64,000 bases of DNA from Streptomyces sp. NBC_01476 (GCF_036227265.1 NZ_CP109446.1:2918501-2982500); one strand, 5' to 3'. Shown: positions 35,020-45,220, counted from the first letter of the stretch. Notes: a model not told the origin generated them from the sequence alone. Made by a program: numbers and translations.

Positions 35020-36882
35020 ATGACATCACCCGACCTGATCCCCGACTCGCGGCGCCCATCGGTCACCGGACCGGCCCGGCGCGCCGAACGCTCCGGGATG
35101 CTGCGCCCCGGCGGCCGGCTCCGCGAAGCCGCGATCATCGGCGCCCCCGCCCTGATCGCCATGCTGCTGGGCTACCGGCAGCGCTGGGTCGGCGACGACG
35201 GCATGATCTACACCCGCACCGTCCGGCAGCTCCTGGCCGGCCACGGCCCCGTCTTCAACCTCGGCGAACGCGCCGAAGCCTCCACCGGCACCCTCTGGCA
35301 GTGGCTGGTGGCCGGCGCCGCCTACCTCTGCGGCCGTGACCCCTCGATGGTCGCCGTCGCCCTCGGCATCCTCCTCACCGGCGCGGGCTACGCCTTCGCC
35401 ATGGCGGCCGCCCGCACAGCCGTCCGGCCACTCAGCACGGTCCCGCTGCTCCCACTGGGCATGCTGGTCCTGCTGGCCGTGAAGGCCGACTGGGACTACG
35501 CCACCTCCGGCCTGGAGAACGGGCTCAGCACCGGATGGATCGGCTTCTCCTGGTGGCTGCTGGTGCGGGCCCGCCCCGCCGGGCCCGCCGGCCCGGCCCC
35601 GGCCTCGGCCACGACCCCGGCCACGACCCCGACCGCGGCCCCGCCGACCCCCATCCCGGCCGGCCGCCTCCGGCCCCGCACCCCCCGGTCCCCCGGCTAC
35701 GCCGCCGCCTTCGTCATCGGCCTCGGCCCCCTCGTCCGTCCCGACCTCACCCTGGTGAGCGGCGTCTTCCTGGCCGCCTTGTGGTGGCTGCGCCGCCCCG
35801 ACGCCCGCCGCACCCTGCTGGCACTGCTCTGCGCCGGCGCCCTCCCGGCCGCATACGAGATCTTCCGCGCCGGTTACTTCGGCGTCCTCGTCCCGCTCCC
35901 CGCGCTCACCAAGGAAGCCTCCGACGCGGTGTGGACCCGCGGCTTCGCCTACTTCGCCAACTTCGCGGACCCGTACCGCCTCTGGCTCCCGCTGATGCTG
36001 CTGGCCGCGCTCGCCGCCTTCCTCCCCCGTACCGCGGTCCGCCCGGAACTCCTCGCGCCGCCGGTCGCGGGGCTGCTGTCGTGGCTGTACGTGTGCCGGG
36101 TCGGCGGCGACTTCATGCACGGACGGCTGCTGGTGCCGGGCCTCCTGCTGCTGATGCTGCCGCTGTGCGCGGTCCCGCTGTCCCGGCCGGTGGGCGCCGT
36201 CCTGGGCGCGCTGGTGGTGTGGGCGGTGTGCTGCGCGCTGCTGTGGCGGCCGGTGGCGTCGACCGGGAACCCGTATCTGATCCTCGACGAGCAGCGGCAG
36301 TACGTCGTCTACACCGGCGACCCGCACCCGATCTCCGAAGCCACGCACGCGCACCGGGCCAAACCGCTGCGCCCCGCCCTGCGCGCGGCCGGCGCGGCGG
36401 GCCGCCCCGTCCTGCTGCTCCAGGCCCCGGGCGGCAAGCTCGTCTCGCTGCCCCTGGCCCACCGGTTCGGCGACCGGCTCGCCGCCTCGTACGACCTGCT
36501 CGGCTACAACGGCATCGTGACCCCGCTGGCCGACACCTCGGTCGACCCGCTCGGCCTCGCCTACCCGTTGGCCGCCCACCAGTCCCGCGCCGCGTCCCGT
36601 ACCGCCGGCCGCTCCGGGCACGAGAAGCCGCTCGACCCCGCCTGGATCGTCGCCGACTACACCGACCCGGGCACCCCGCTGCCGCCCGGTATCGCCCCGG
36701 CCCGGGTGGCCGCCGCCCGGCACGCCCTGACCTGCGGTCCGCTCGCCGAACTCCAGGCGTCCGTCCGGGCCCCGATGACCCCGGGCCGTTTCCTGGACAA
36801 CCTCCGCGGCGCCTGGACCCGCACCTCCTTCCGCTACCCCGACGACCCCGTCAGGGCCGAACGCACCCTGTGCGGCCCGTGA
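35020..36882 (+). CDS. GT-C-like polytopic membrane glycosyltransferase (AftB/ZomB-related)
   Basis: 620 residues with about ten membrane helices. The extracytoplasmic loop near the start, WVGDDGMIYTRTVRQLL with GHGPVFNLGERAEASTGTLW, has the acidic pair and layout of GT-C enzymes such as mycobacterial AftB; homologues are often labelled ZomB. It probably transfers a sugar from a polyprenyl-phosphate donor outside the membrane; donor and acceptor are unknown. ATG at 35020 has GGAG eight bases upstream, and the frame is open 56 codons earlier without similarity. The middle (about 185-215) is Pro/Ala/Thr-rich. It is followed immediately by a second membrane protein. Confidence 0.75.
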   Translation: MTSPDLIPDSRRPSVTGPARRAERSGMLRPGGRLREAAIIGAPALIAMLLGYRQRWVGDDGMIYTRTVRQLLAGHGPVFNLGERAEASTGTLWQWLVAGAAYLCGRDPSMVAVALGILLTGAGYAFAMAAARTAVRPLSTVPLLPLGMLVLLAVKADWDYATSGLENGLSTGWIGFSWWLLVRARPAGPAGPAPASATTPATTPTAAPPTPIPAGRLRPRTPRSPGYAAAFVIGLGPLVRPDLTLVSGVFLAALWWLRRPDARRTLLALLCAGALPAAYEIFRAGYFGVLVPLPALTKEASDAVWTRGFAYFANFADPYRLWLPLMLLAALAAFLPRTAVRPELLAPPVAGLLSWLYVCRVGGDFMHGRLLVPGLLLLMLPLCAVPLSRPVGAVLGALVVWAVCCALLWRPVASTGNPYLILDEQRQYVVYTGDPHPISEATHAHRAKPLRPALRAAGAAGRPVLLLQAPGGKLVSLPLAHRFGDRLAASYDLLGYNGIVTPLADTSVDPLGLAYPLAAHQSRAASRTAGRSGHEKPLDPAWIVADYTDPGTPLPPGIAPARVAAARHALTCGPLAELQASVRAPMTPGRFLDNLRGAWTRTSFRYPDDPVRAERTLCGP

Positions 36883-36890
36883 GCCGACCC

Positions 36891-38429
36891 ATGACGGCGA
36901 CCGAGACCCGGCAGCCGCCACGCTTTCCCAGCCGCCCGCCGCGGAACCGTGCCGTCCGGTGGCGTCCCGGGCCGTACCTCCTGGTCGGCGGGGCCTGCTG
37001 GCTGCTGCTCGCGGTGGTGACCTGGCACACCCCGATCGCCTCGGACTTCGGACAGCACGCGGCCGCGGTGGAACAGGTCAAGGCGAACTGGCGCCACCCG
37101 GGGAACCCGCTGCTGAAGGCCCCCGGCACCGGCAGCCCCTACTACTCGCCCTACATCGTGCTGCTCGGCCTGGTGGCGAAGGCGACCGGCACCGCGGGCT
37201 GGCTGGTCCTGCGGTGGTGCGGCGCGCTGAATCTGGCGGTACTGGTCGCCGGGGTGGGGGCGTACACGAAGACGCTGACCGGGCGCCGCTGGGCACCGGT
37301 GTACGCGCTGCTCGCCTTCGTCCTGCTGTGGGGGCCGAAGGCCGCGGAGTGGAGCGGCTTCTGCGGGGTGTGGTCGCTGACCCGCGGGGCCTCCTATCCG
37401 AGCACCTTCGCGGTGGGGCTCTCCTTCGTGCTGTGGACGGGCACCGACCGGCTGGCCCGGCACGGCGCCCGGGCGCTCCCCTGCATGGGGCTCGGGCTGC
37501 TCGGCGCGGTGCTGCTGCTGATCCACCCGGTGACGGCGCTGGCGGCGGGGGTGGGGGTGGCCGCGATCGTGGCGGGCCGGCAGCGGTCGTGGTCCTGGCG
37601 GGCGGCCGGCGGCTGGGCGCCGACGGCGGCCGTGGCGGTGGCACTGGCCGCGGCCTGGCCGTACTTCGACGTGTTCGCGCTGGCCGGCGACACCTCCCTG
37701 GACTATCTGCACCGCAAGCTCTACCAGCACCCCTTCCCGTGGTACGGGCTGGCCGCGGCCGGCCTGCCTGCCCTGCTGTGGCGGGCCCGGCAGCGGCTGC
37801 GGGACCCACTGGTGGTGATGTTCGCGGCGGACACCGTGATCGCCGGCTACGGCTGGCTCAGTGCCCACTACGTCTACGGCCGGGTCTTCGCGCTGGCGCT
37901 CGTCCCCCTCCAGTTCTCCCTCGCGGTGGAGCTGGCCGCGCCCCGGCCCTGGCCCCGGGCGCGGCGGTGGCTGGTGCCGCTCACCGCGGTCGCGGTGTGC
38001 TGCGGCCTGGTGGCGCAGGCGGGCGCGGTGGTCCCGCGCCGCTATCTGCCGGTCGCCCTTGACCACCCGCGGCGCTGGCACAGCTACACCTGGGTGACGG
38101 ACCTGGTGCCGGCCGGCGACGTGGTGCTCACCGACGGATACGCGGCCACCCATGTGCTGCCCGCCTACGGCATCTTCCTGGTCGCGCCCACCTGGCCGGA
38201 CCCGGCGATCCCGGCCGCCGAGACCGCCCGCCGGTTCGCCGCCCTGTACGGCTACCTCGACCCGCGCACTCCCACCGCCGTGCGGCGGCAGATCGTACGG
38301 CGTTACGACGCGCGCTGGCTGCTGCTGACCCGGGGCCAGGACGTGCCGTACGAGGGGCAGTCGGTGGCGTGGAGCCAGGACTCGCAGGAGCGGCTGATCA
38401 GGCTCTACGAGCCGCCCCGCGAGCACTGA
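36891..38429 (+). CDS. Polytopic membrane protein, putative glycosyltransferase partner
   Basis: 512 residues, about eleven membrane helices, with a soluble C-terminal part of about 110 residues. The N-terminal loop SDFGQHAAAVEQVKANWRHPGNPLL has acidic and basic residues like GT-C proteins, but I recognise no definite family. An in-frame GTG at 36879 overlaps the previous stop (GTGA) and could be the true start by translational coupling. Either way the two genes form one operon, which suggests a shared envelope-glycan role. Confidence 0.7.
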   Translation: MTATETRQPPRFPSRPPRNRAVRWRPGPYLLVGGACWLLLAVVTWHTPIASDFGQHAAAVEQVKANWRHPGNPLLKAPGTGSPYYSPYIVLLGLVAKATGTAGWLVLRWCGALNLAVLVAGVGAYTKTLTGRRWAPVYALLAFVLLWGPKAAEWSGFCGVWSLTRGASYPSTFAVGLSFVLWTGTDRLARHGARALPCMGLGLLGAVLLLIHPVTALAAGVGVAAIVAGRQRSWSWRAAGGWAPTAAVAVALAAAWPYFDVFALAGDTSLDYLHRKLYQHPFPWYGLAAAGLPALLWRARQRLRDPLVVMFAADTVIAGYGWLSAHYVYGRVFALALVPLQFSLAVELAAPRPWPRARRWLVPLTAVAVCCGLVAQAGAVVPRRYLPVALDHPRRWHSYTWVTDLVPAGDVVLTDGYAATHVLPAYGIFLVAPTWPDPAIPAAETARRFAALYGYLDPRTPTAVRRQIVRRYDARWLLLTRGQDVPYEGQSVAWSQDSQERLIRLYEPPREH

Positions 38430-38570
38430 CCCGCCACCCTGCCCGGGCGGCCGGGCCGTACCGGCTTGCCGTACGGCCCGACCACCCGCCCACTGCGCTG
38501 CGCACTGCCCCGCCCGCTGCCCCACCCACTGCCCCGCACGTCGCCCGCGCGGGCTCGCCAGGGGCCACCC

Positions 38571-38600
38571 GGCGGCTACCGGCGGCTACCGGCGGCTCAT
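38571..38600. repeat. 10-bp triple repeat spanning the gdh stop codon
   Basis: GGCGGCTACC twice, then GGCGGCTCAT. The third unit contains the stop codon (TGA on the minus strand) of the glutamate dehydrogenase gene. Confidence 0.75.
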
Positions 38601-41600
38601 CGGTGCGTGCGCAGCAGCGTCCGGAAGGTCCGCATGGCCACCGAGAGGCTGGCCAGGTCGAACTCCTCCGCCCCCTGGATCTCCTCCAGCGTGGTGCGGG
38701 CCCGGCTGATCAGACCGGAGTTCTGCTCCTCCCAGCCCTTGTAGCGCTGCTCGGGCGTCGCCCCGTCCTTGCCCGCGGAGAGCACGTCGGCGGTGAGCGC
38801 CGCGTGCGCCGCGAACAGGTCCTCGCGGATCGCGGCCCGCGCCATGGACTGCCAGCGGTCGGCACGGGGCAGCAGGATGATCCGGTCGAGCAACTGGGTG
38901 ATGCCCAGCCGGTCGGCGAGGTCGAAGTAGACCTCGGCGACGTCCAGCGGATCCTTGCCGCTGCGGTCGGCGACAGCCACGATGTCCAGCGACGGGAACG
39001 CCGAGGAGAACCCGGCCACCCGGTTCGCCAGCTCCTCCGGCACCCCGGCGCCGGTCAGCTCGTCGTGCAGCGTCTGATACCACTCCAGGTCGGCGCCCCG
39101 CAGCAGCTTCGGCAGCTGCGACCAGACCGTGTGCACCCCTTCGGTGAAGACGTCGATGGTCTCGGCGATCTGCAACGGCTGCAGCCGGTTGTTCAGCAGC
39201 CAGCGGGTGCCGCGCTCGACCAGCCGCCGCGAGTGCAGCCTGATCCGGGTCAGCACGTCGGCGGGCACGGTGTTGTCGAGTGCCTCCACCTCGTCCCAGA
39301 TCCGGCCGAGACCGAAGATCGCCCGGGCCGCGATGTGCGCCCTGACGATCTCGTCGGTCGTCGCGCCGGTCTCCTCCCGGAAGCGGTGCAGGAACGTCGT
39401 ACCGCCGGAGTTCACCGTGTCGTTGACCAGCACCGTGGTGATGATCTCGCGGTGCAGCGCGTGGTTGTCGATCTGCTGCTCGAACCGCTCGCGCAGCGGG
39501 ACCGGGAAGTACGCGTGCAGCAATCCGCGCAGATACGGGTCGTCGGGCAGATCGGTATGGATCAGCTCCTCGGCCGCGGTGATCTTGGCGTAGGCGAGGA
39601 TCACCGCGAGCTCGGGCTGGGTCAGGCCCTGGCCGGCCGCCAGCCGCTCCCGGATCTGCCGGTCGGTGGGCAGGAACTCCAGCCCCCGGTCCAGGTGGCC
39701 CTCGCGCGCCAGCCGGCGGATGAACCGCTGGTGGGCGTGGAGCAGGCTGGCGCTCTGCGCCATGCTGTTGGCCAGCGCCACGTTCTGCGCGTAGTTGTTG
39801 CGCAGCACCAGGTTGCCGACCTCGTGGGTCATCTCGGCCAGCAGGGCGTTGCGCTGCTTCACCGTCAGATCGCCCTCGGCGACGACGCTGTTGAGCAGGA
39901 TCTTGATGTTCACCTCGTGGTCGGAGGCGTCCACCCCGGCGCTGTTGTCGATGGCGTCGGTGTTGATCCGGCCGCCGGAGCCGTCCGGGCCGCCGGAGCG
40001 GGCGAACTCGATCCGGCCCAGCTGGGTGAAGCCGAGGTTGCCGCCCTCGCCGACCACCTTGACCCGCAGTTCCGAGCCGTTGATCCGGATCGCGTCGTTG
40101 GCCTTGTCGCCGGCGTCGGCATGGGTCTCGGTGGACGCCTTGACGTAGGTGCCGATACCGCCGTTCCACAGCAGGTCCACCGGAGCCTGCAGGATCGCCT
40201 TCATCAGCTCGGCGGGGGTGATCTTCGCGGCGGTGGTGTCGATGCCGAGCGCGGCGCGGACGGTCTGGTTCAGCGGGATCGCCTTGGCGGTGCGCGGGTA
40301 GATGCCGCCGCCCGAGGAGATCTTCGAGGTGTCGTAGTCGGCCCACGAGGAGCGCGGCATCTCGAAGAGCCGGCGCCGCTCGGCATAAGAGGTGGCCGCG
40401 TCCGGGTGGGGGTCGAGGAAGATGTGCCGGTGGTCGAAGGCGGCGACCAGCCGGATGTGCTCGGAGAGCAGCATGCCGTTGCCGAACACGTCACCGGACA
40501 TGTCGCCGATGCCGACGACGGTGAAGTCCTCTTCCTGGGTGTTGTGGCCGGTCTCCCGGAAGTGCCGTTTCACCGACTCCCAGGCGCCGCTGGAGGTGAT
40601 GGCCATCTTCTTGTGGTCGTACCCGACAGAGCCGCCGGAGGCGAAGGCGTCGCCGAGCCAGAAGCCGTAGCCGGTCGCGACCTCGTTGGCGATGTCGGAG
40701 AAGGACGCGGTGCCCTTGTCGGCGGCCACCACCAGATAGGTGTCGTCCTCGTCGTGCCGCACCACGTTCTGCGGCGGGACCACCTCGCCGGCCACCAGGT
40801 TGTCGGTGATGTCGAGCAGCCCGGAGATGAAGGTCTTGTACGAGGAGATGCCCTCGGCGAGCCACGCGTCCCGGTCCGCCGCCGGGTCGGGCAGCCGCTT
40901 GCCGACGAAGCCGCCCTTGGCGCCAACCGGCACGATGACGGTGTTCTTCACCATCTGCGCCTTGACCAGGCCGAGCACCTCGGTGCGGAAGTCCTCCCGG
41001 CGGTCGGACCAGCGCAGACCGCCGCGGGCGACCTTGCCGAACCGCAGGTGGACGCCCTCCACCCGCGGTGAGTACACCCAGATCTCGTACGCCGGGCGGG
41101 GCGCCGGCAGCTCCGGGATGGCCTGCGGGTCGAACTTGACCGACAGGTAGGGGTGCGGATTGCCCTCGGCGTCCTTCTGGAAGAAGTTGGTCCGCAGTGT
41201 GGCCTTGATGAGGGTGAGGAAGGCCCGCAGGATGCGGTCCTCGTCCAGGCTGGCCACCTGGTCGAGCGCCCCTTCGAGCTCTTCCAGGATGCCGTCGGTC
41301 AGCTCGCTGCCGGCCCGCTGGTGGTCCGGGGAGAGCCGGGCCTGGAAGAGGTTGATCAGCAGCCGGGTGGTGTGGACATTGCTGCGGAGGGTGTCCTCCA
41401 TGTAGTCCTGGCTGAAGGTCGAACCGGCCTGCCGCAGATACTTCGCGTACGCCCGCAGCACCATCGCCTGCCGCCAGTCCAGACCGGCCCGCAGCACCAG
41501 CGAGTTGAAGCCGTCGTTCTCCGCCCGGTCGGTCCAGGTGGCGGCGAACGCCTGCTGGAACCGCTCGCGCGCGTCGTCCCCGAGGTCCCCCAGCGCCGGG

Positions 41601-43561
41601 TCGAGGCGCAGGCCGAAGTCGTAGATCCAGGCCCGGGAGTTGTCGGTCCTGCGCAGTTCGTAGGGCCGCTCGTCGACCACCTCCACGCCGAGCCGCTGGA
41701 GCACCGGCAGCACCGCGGAGAGCGAGACCGGCGCGCCGGTGCGGTAGATCTTGAAGCGCCGCTCCTCGGGGGCCGCGCCCACCGGCTCGTAGAGGCTGAG
41801 CGTGAAGTCGTCGGCGCCCAGGCTCTCGACATGCTGGAGGTCGGCGACCGCGGAGCGCGGGGTGAAGTCCGACCGGTAGCCGTCGGGGAAGGCGTGCGCG
41901 TACCGGCGGGCCAGTTCGGCGGCCCGCTCCTCGCCGCACTCGGCGGTCAGTGCCTCGCCGAACCCGTCCGCCCAGGAGCGGGTCGCCTCCGACAGCCGGT
42001 TCTCGATCCGCTCCACATCGGCGTCGCCGAGCTGCGGCAGCGGGGTGCCCGCGTCGACCCGGATCACGAAGTGCAGCCGGGAGAGCACCGACTCGGTGTT
42101 CCACGCGGTGAAGTCGGCGCTGTGGCCGCCCAGCTCCTCCTGGAGGATGTGGGTCAGCCGCAGCCGTACCGCGGTGGTGTAGCGGTCCCGCGGCAGGTAC
42201 ACCAGTGCGGAGTAGTACCGCCCGTACTCGTCCTGCCGCAGGAACAGCCGGAGTTTGCGGCGCTCCTGGAGGTACAGCACGCTGGTGACGATGGACCGCA
42301 GTTCGTCGGCTGGCGTCTGGAACAGCTCGTCGCGCGGGTAGGTCTCCAGGATCTGCAGCAGGTCGCGGCCGTCGTGGCTCTCGGGCGAGAACCCGGCGCC
42401 GTCCAGCACTTCTTCGACCTTGCGGCGGATCACCGGGACCCGGCGGATCGACTCGGTATAGGCGGCCGACGAGAACAGGCCGAGGAAGCGCCGCTCGCCG
42501 ATCACATTGCCCTCGGCGTCGAACCGCTTGACCCCCACATAGTCCAGGTAGGACGGCCGGTGCACGGTGGAACGGCTGTTCGCCTTGGTGAGGATCAGCA
42601 GATGGTGCTCGCGGGCCTTGGCCCGGGCGTCGGCCGGCAACCGGCTGAACGACGGCGAGTTGGCGTGGGCCGGGTGACCGGGCTGGATGCTGTCGGCCCG
42701 CGGGTGCACCGGGTCGGAGCGCAGGATGCCGAGGCCGGTACCGGGGACGGCCACCAGCACGTCCTCCGCGGCGCCGTCCGGGCCTGCCTCGCTGGTCAGT
42801 TCGTACTCGCGGTAGCCGAGGAAGGTGAAGTGGTCGTCGCAGAGCCAGCGCAGCAGCTCCACCGCTTCGACCGCTTCCTGCTCGGCGACCGGCGGCGGCG
42901 TGGTGGTCAGTTCGTCGGCGATGGACTGCGCGGCCTGGCGCATCTTCGTCCAGTCCTCGACGGACTCCCGGACGTCGGACAGGACGCGCCGCAGGTCGGC
43001 GGTGATCTCCTTGAGGTCGTCGCGGTCGGTCTCGCGGTCGATCTCGACGTGGATCCACGACTCGGTCAGCACGTCGTGCGGCAGCGGCTCGTCGTCATTG
43101 CCGCAGGCGGAGCCGATCACCTCCAGGAGCTTGCCGGTGACGTCCCGGCGGACCTGGAACTGCGGGTGGACGACGACATGGATGGCCCGGTTGGCCTGGT
43201 TGAGCGCGCTGGTCACCGAGTCCACCAGGAACGGCATGTCGTCGGTGACGACCTCGACCACCGTGTGGCTGCACTGCCAGGCGTTCTCTTCTATGGTCGG
43301 CGTGTGCACCCGCACGTTGGCGGTGCCCTGCGGGCGTACCTCCGCCAGCCGGTAGTGGGAGAGCGCGGCACCGAAGACGTCGACCGGATCGCGGCCCATC
43401 AAGTCCTCTGGTGCGGTGTGCCGGTAGTAACGCTGGAGGAACGCGGTCAGCGTCTCCGCGTCGAGGCCCTGGCCGGGTGCTCCCCCCGCCGGGCTGTTCT
43501 CACCGACCCGCGCTGCCTGTTCCAGCAGCTCGGCCTTGGCTTCGTCCAGCTTGGTCTGCAT
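38597..43561 (-). CDS. gdhB: Large NAD-specific glutamate dehydrogenase
   Basis: 1654 residues, the 180-kDa class typical of Streptomyces. A long N-terminal region carries ACT-like regulatory segments. The catalytic part includes RGGLRWSDRREDFRTEVLGLVKAQ, VPVGAKGGFVGKRLP with the substrate-binding Lys, and the nucleotide-binding GIGDMSGDVFGNGMLLS. It deaminates glutamate to 2-oxoglutarate and ammonium in the cytoplasm, mainly for catabolism. ATG is preceded by AGGAG and GAGGA words. It is transcribed alone and converges on the membrane-protein pair. Confidence 0.95.
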   Translation of the reverse strand: MQTKLDEAKAELLEQAARVGENSPAGGAPGQGLDAETLTAFLQRYYRHTAPEDLMGRDPVDVFGAALSHYRLAEVRPQGTANVRVHTPTIEENAWQCSHTVVEVVTDDMPFLVDSVTSALNQANRAIHVVVHPQFQVRRDVTGKLLEVIGSACGNDDEPLPHDVLTESWIHVEIDRETDRDDLKEITADLRRVLSDVRESVEDWTKMRQAAQSIADELTTTPPPVAEQEAVEAVELLRWLCDDHFTFLGYREYELTSEAGPDGAAEDVLVAVPGTGLGILRSDPVHPRADSIQPGHPAHANSPSFSRLPADARAKAREHHLLILTKANSRSTVHRPSYLDYVGVKRFDAEGNVIGERRFLGLFSSAAYTESIRRVPVIRRKVEEVLDGAGFSPESHDGRDLLQILETYPRDELFQTPADELRSIVTSVLYLQERRKLRLFLRQDEYGRYYSALVYLPRDRYTTAVRLRLTHILQEELGGHSADFTAWNTESVLSRLHFVIRVDAGTPLPQLGDADVERIENRLSEATRSWADGFGEALTAECGEERAAELARRYAHAFPDGYRSDFTPRSAVADLQHVESLGADDFTLSLYEPVGAAPEERRFKIYRTGAPVSLSAVLPVLQRLGVEVVDERPYELRRTDNSRAWIYDFGLRLDPALGDLGDDARERFQQAFAATWTDRAENDGFNSLVLRAGLDWRQAMVLRAYAKYLRQAGSTFSQDYMEDTLRSNVHTTRLLINLFQARLSPDHQRAGSELTDGILEELEGALDQVASLDEDRILRAFLTLIKATLRTNFFQKDAEGNPHPYLSVKFDPQAIPELPAPRPAYEIWVYSPRVEGVHLRFGKVARGGLRWSDRREDFRTEVLGLVKAQMVKNTVIVPVGAKGGFVGKRLPDPAADRDAWLAEGISSYKTFISGLLDITDNLVAGEVVPPQNVVRHDEDDTYLVVAADKGTASFSDIANEVATGYGFWLGDAFASGGSVGYDHKKMAITSSGAWESVKRHFRETGHNTQEEDFTVVGIGDMSGDVFGNGMLLSEHIRLVAAFDHRHIFLDPHPDAATSYAERRRLFEMPRSSWADYDTSKISSGGGIYPRTAKAIPLNQTVRAALGIDTTAAKITPAELMKAILQAPVDLLWNGGIGTYVKASTETHADAGDKANDAIRINGSELRVKVVGEGGNLGFTQLGRIEFARSGGPDGSGGRINTDAIDNSAGVDASDHEVNIKILLNSVVAEGDLTVKQRNALLAEMTHEVGNLVLRNNYAQNVALANSMAQSASLLHAHQRFIRRLAREGHLDRGLEFLPTDRQIRERLAAGQGLTQPELAVILAYAKITAAEELIHTDLPDDPYLRGLLHAYFPVPLRERFEQQIDNHALHREIITTVLVNDTVNSGGTTFLHRFREETGATTDEIVRAHIAARAIFGLGRIWDEVEALDNTVPADVLTRIRLHSRRLVERGTRWLLNNRLQPLQIAETIDVFTEGVHTVWSQLPKLLRGADLEWYQTLHDELTGAGVPEELANRVAGFSSAFPSLDIVAVADRSGKDPLDVAEVYFDLADRLGITQLLDRIILLPRADRWQSMARAAIREDLFAAHAALTADVLSAGKDGATPEQRYKGWEEQNSGLISRARTTLEEIQGAEEFDLASLSVAMRTFRTLLRTHR

Positions 43562-43827
43562 GTCCTCTAGCTCCTGTCGCGCGCCGTTGCGTGACGTCGG
43601 GTGATGGCACGTCTTCCCGCGGCGCGGGGTTACCGCTACGGGACGACGCTATGCCGGAAAAGGGGTTCGTCGAGCCCGTGAGCGCATATCTGCCCCGGGT
43701 GCGCGGATCAACGGTGATCACGCGCGCAAGGCTATCGCTCCGGTCGGGGTGCCCGTGCGCGCCGCCTTCGTACAAATCGGCCGTCCGTCTTTGGCCCGAT
43801 TGGCCACAAGTCACGTTCCGCCGCAGG

Positions 43828-44481
43828 TCAGCGGGCTATTCGCTCGGCCAGTGCGACGGCGTCCGTAAGGGTGTCCACCACGGGCACCCCCGCCGACTCC
43901 AGGCTCTGCCGGCTGCCGGAACCACCGGTGTAGAGGACCGCGTACGCGCCCACATGGGCCGCCGCCGCGGCGTCGTCGAGAGCGTCGCCGATCACCACCA
44001 CGGTGCTGGTGTCCACCCCGTCGAGCGAGGCCAGGTGGAGGGCCATCTGCTCGGCCTTGCCCGCGGTGGAGGGGCCGGTGCGTCCGTCCACCCGCACGAA
44101 GTGCCGGTCGATGCCGTGCGTGGTGACCATGGGCAGCAACTGCTCGTGCGGGGCGAGCGAGCAGAGCGACTGGGTGAGGCCGGCCGCCTGCCGGGCGGTG
44201 AGGAGTTCCCGGGCGCCCTCGGCGAGGCCGCACGCCTCGGCCATGGCCCAGTAGTGCCGGTGGAAGGTGGCGTCCATGACCTCCCACTCCGCGTCGGTGG
44301 GCAGCCGGCCGATGAGCCGCTCGTAGAAGCGGGGCACCGGCACGCAGTACAGCTCGCGGTAGCGGTCCAAAGTGATCGGTGGCAAGCCGAGTTCGGCGAA
44401 GGAGGCGTTGGTGGCCCCGATCACCGCGTCCATGTCGTGGAACAGGGTGCCGTTCCAGTCCCACACCAGATGCGCGTTCAC
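43828..44481 (-). CDS. HAD-family hydrolase (phosphatase)
   Basis: 217 residues with a HAD fold: motif I VWDWNGTLF (nucleophile Asp8), a cap domain (about 20-90), Lys in the TAGKAEQM segment, and motif IV VVVIGDALDDAAAA. It resembles phosphoglycolate-phosphatase-type proteins; the substrate is unknown. The position two residues after the nucleophile is Asn10, where most HAD phosphatases have Asp. A GTG start at 44481 is used; the ribosome-binding stretch is weak. Its 3' end faces the upstream region of gdhB. Confidence 0.85.
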   Translation of the reverse strand: MNAHLVWDWNGTLFHDMDAVIGATNASFAELGLPPITLDRYRELYCVPVPRFYERLIGRLPTDAEWEVMDATFHRHYWAMAEACGLAEGARELLTARQAAGLTQSLCSLAPHEQLLPMVTTHGIDRHFVRVDGRTGPSTAGKAEQMALHLASLDGVDTSTVVVIGDALDDAAAAAHVGAYAVLYTGGSGSRQSLESAGVPVVDTLTDAVALAERIAR

Positions 44482-44574
44482 AGGAAAACCGTACTCGCGC
44501 AGGGCGACGCCCCGTTTCCAGCCTGTGGATAACTTTCGTCCGCCCGGCGACCTCAGCTCACGGCCGCCGCCGGG

Positions 44575-45081
44575 TCACCCGATCAGATGGGGAATCTCCT
44601 GCGTGGCGTACCAGAGCAGTTCATGGTCCTCCACCCCGTCCACGGTGAACTGCGCGTCGTCGTCCCCGGCGTCGGCCGCGCCCAGCGCCTCGGCCGCCGC
44701 GCTGACATCGGACACCGCGTCGTCCGCGTCGACGTGGACCGCCGCCGTCTTGGTGAAGGGCACCGGGCGGGCCAGCCGTACCTCGCCGAGCGCGGCCGGG
44801 TCGAGCCCGCGGTCCGGGTCGTGGGCCACCTCGCCGTCGGCGATGTCCACCGCGACCACCACCCGGCGGCGCGGGGTGTCCGGGTGGACCGCCAGCAGCC
44901 GCAGTGACGCCTGGGCCGCTCGCGTCAACGCCGCGTACTCCAGCTCTTCGATGTCGTCGGAGACGTACCACTCGCGCAGTCCGGGCGTCACCGCGAAGGC
45001 GTCCAGCGGCGCGGGCCCGATCTCGCCTGCCTTGTAGCCCTCGGCCAGCCCGGCGAGAGTGGTGGGAATGTAGACGCGCAT
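44575..45081 (-). CDS. DUF6912-like conserved actinobacterial protein
   Basis: 168 residues. The start MRVYIPTTLAGLAEGYKAGE is characteristic of a conserved actinobacterial family of unknown function. The protein is acidic towards the C-terminus (DAGDDDAQFTVDGVEDHE). An ATG four codons earlier (45093) has a slightly better AGGATGG upstream, so four extra residues are possible. The upstream open frame to 45576 is an artefact of GC bias. It diverges from the Rv3235-family gene. Confidence 0.8.
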   Translation of the reverse strand: MRVYIPTTLAGLAEGYKAGEIGPAPLDAFAVTPGLREWYVSDDIEELEYAALTRAAQASLRLLAVHPDTPRRRVVVAVDIADGEVAHDPDRGLDPAALGEVRLARPVPFTKTAAVHVDADDAVSDVSAAAEALGAADAGDDDAQFTVDGVEDHELLWYATQEIPHLIG

Positions 45082-45220
45082 GGCGTGAAGCATACGTGCG
45101 CCGCCATCCTGATAGGTGAATCTCGGGCGGCCCCCCGGCAGCGCACCGAGAGCTTGCCCGGAACTCCCGCGGACCCCTACAACCGGCCCTACCACCCGGT
45201 AACGATCTTCGGAGTCCCCC

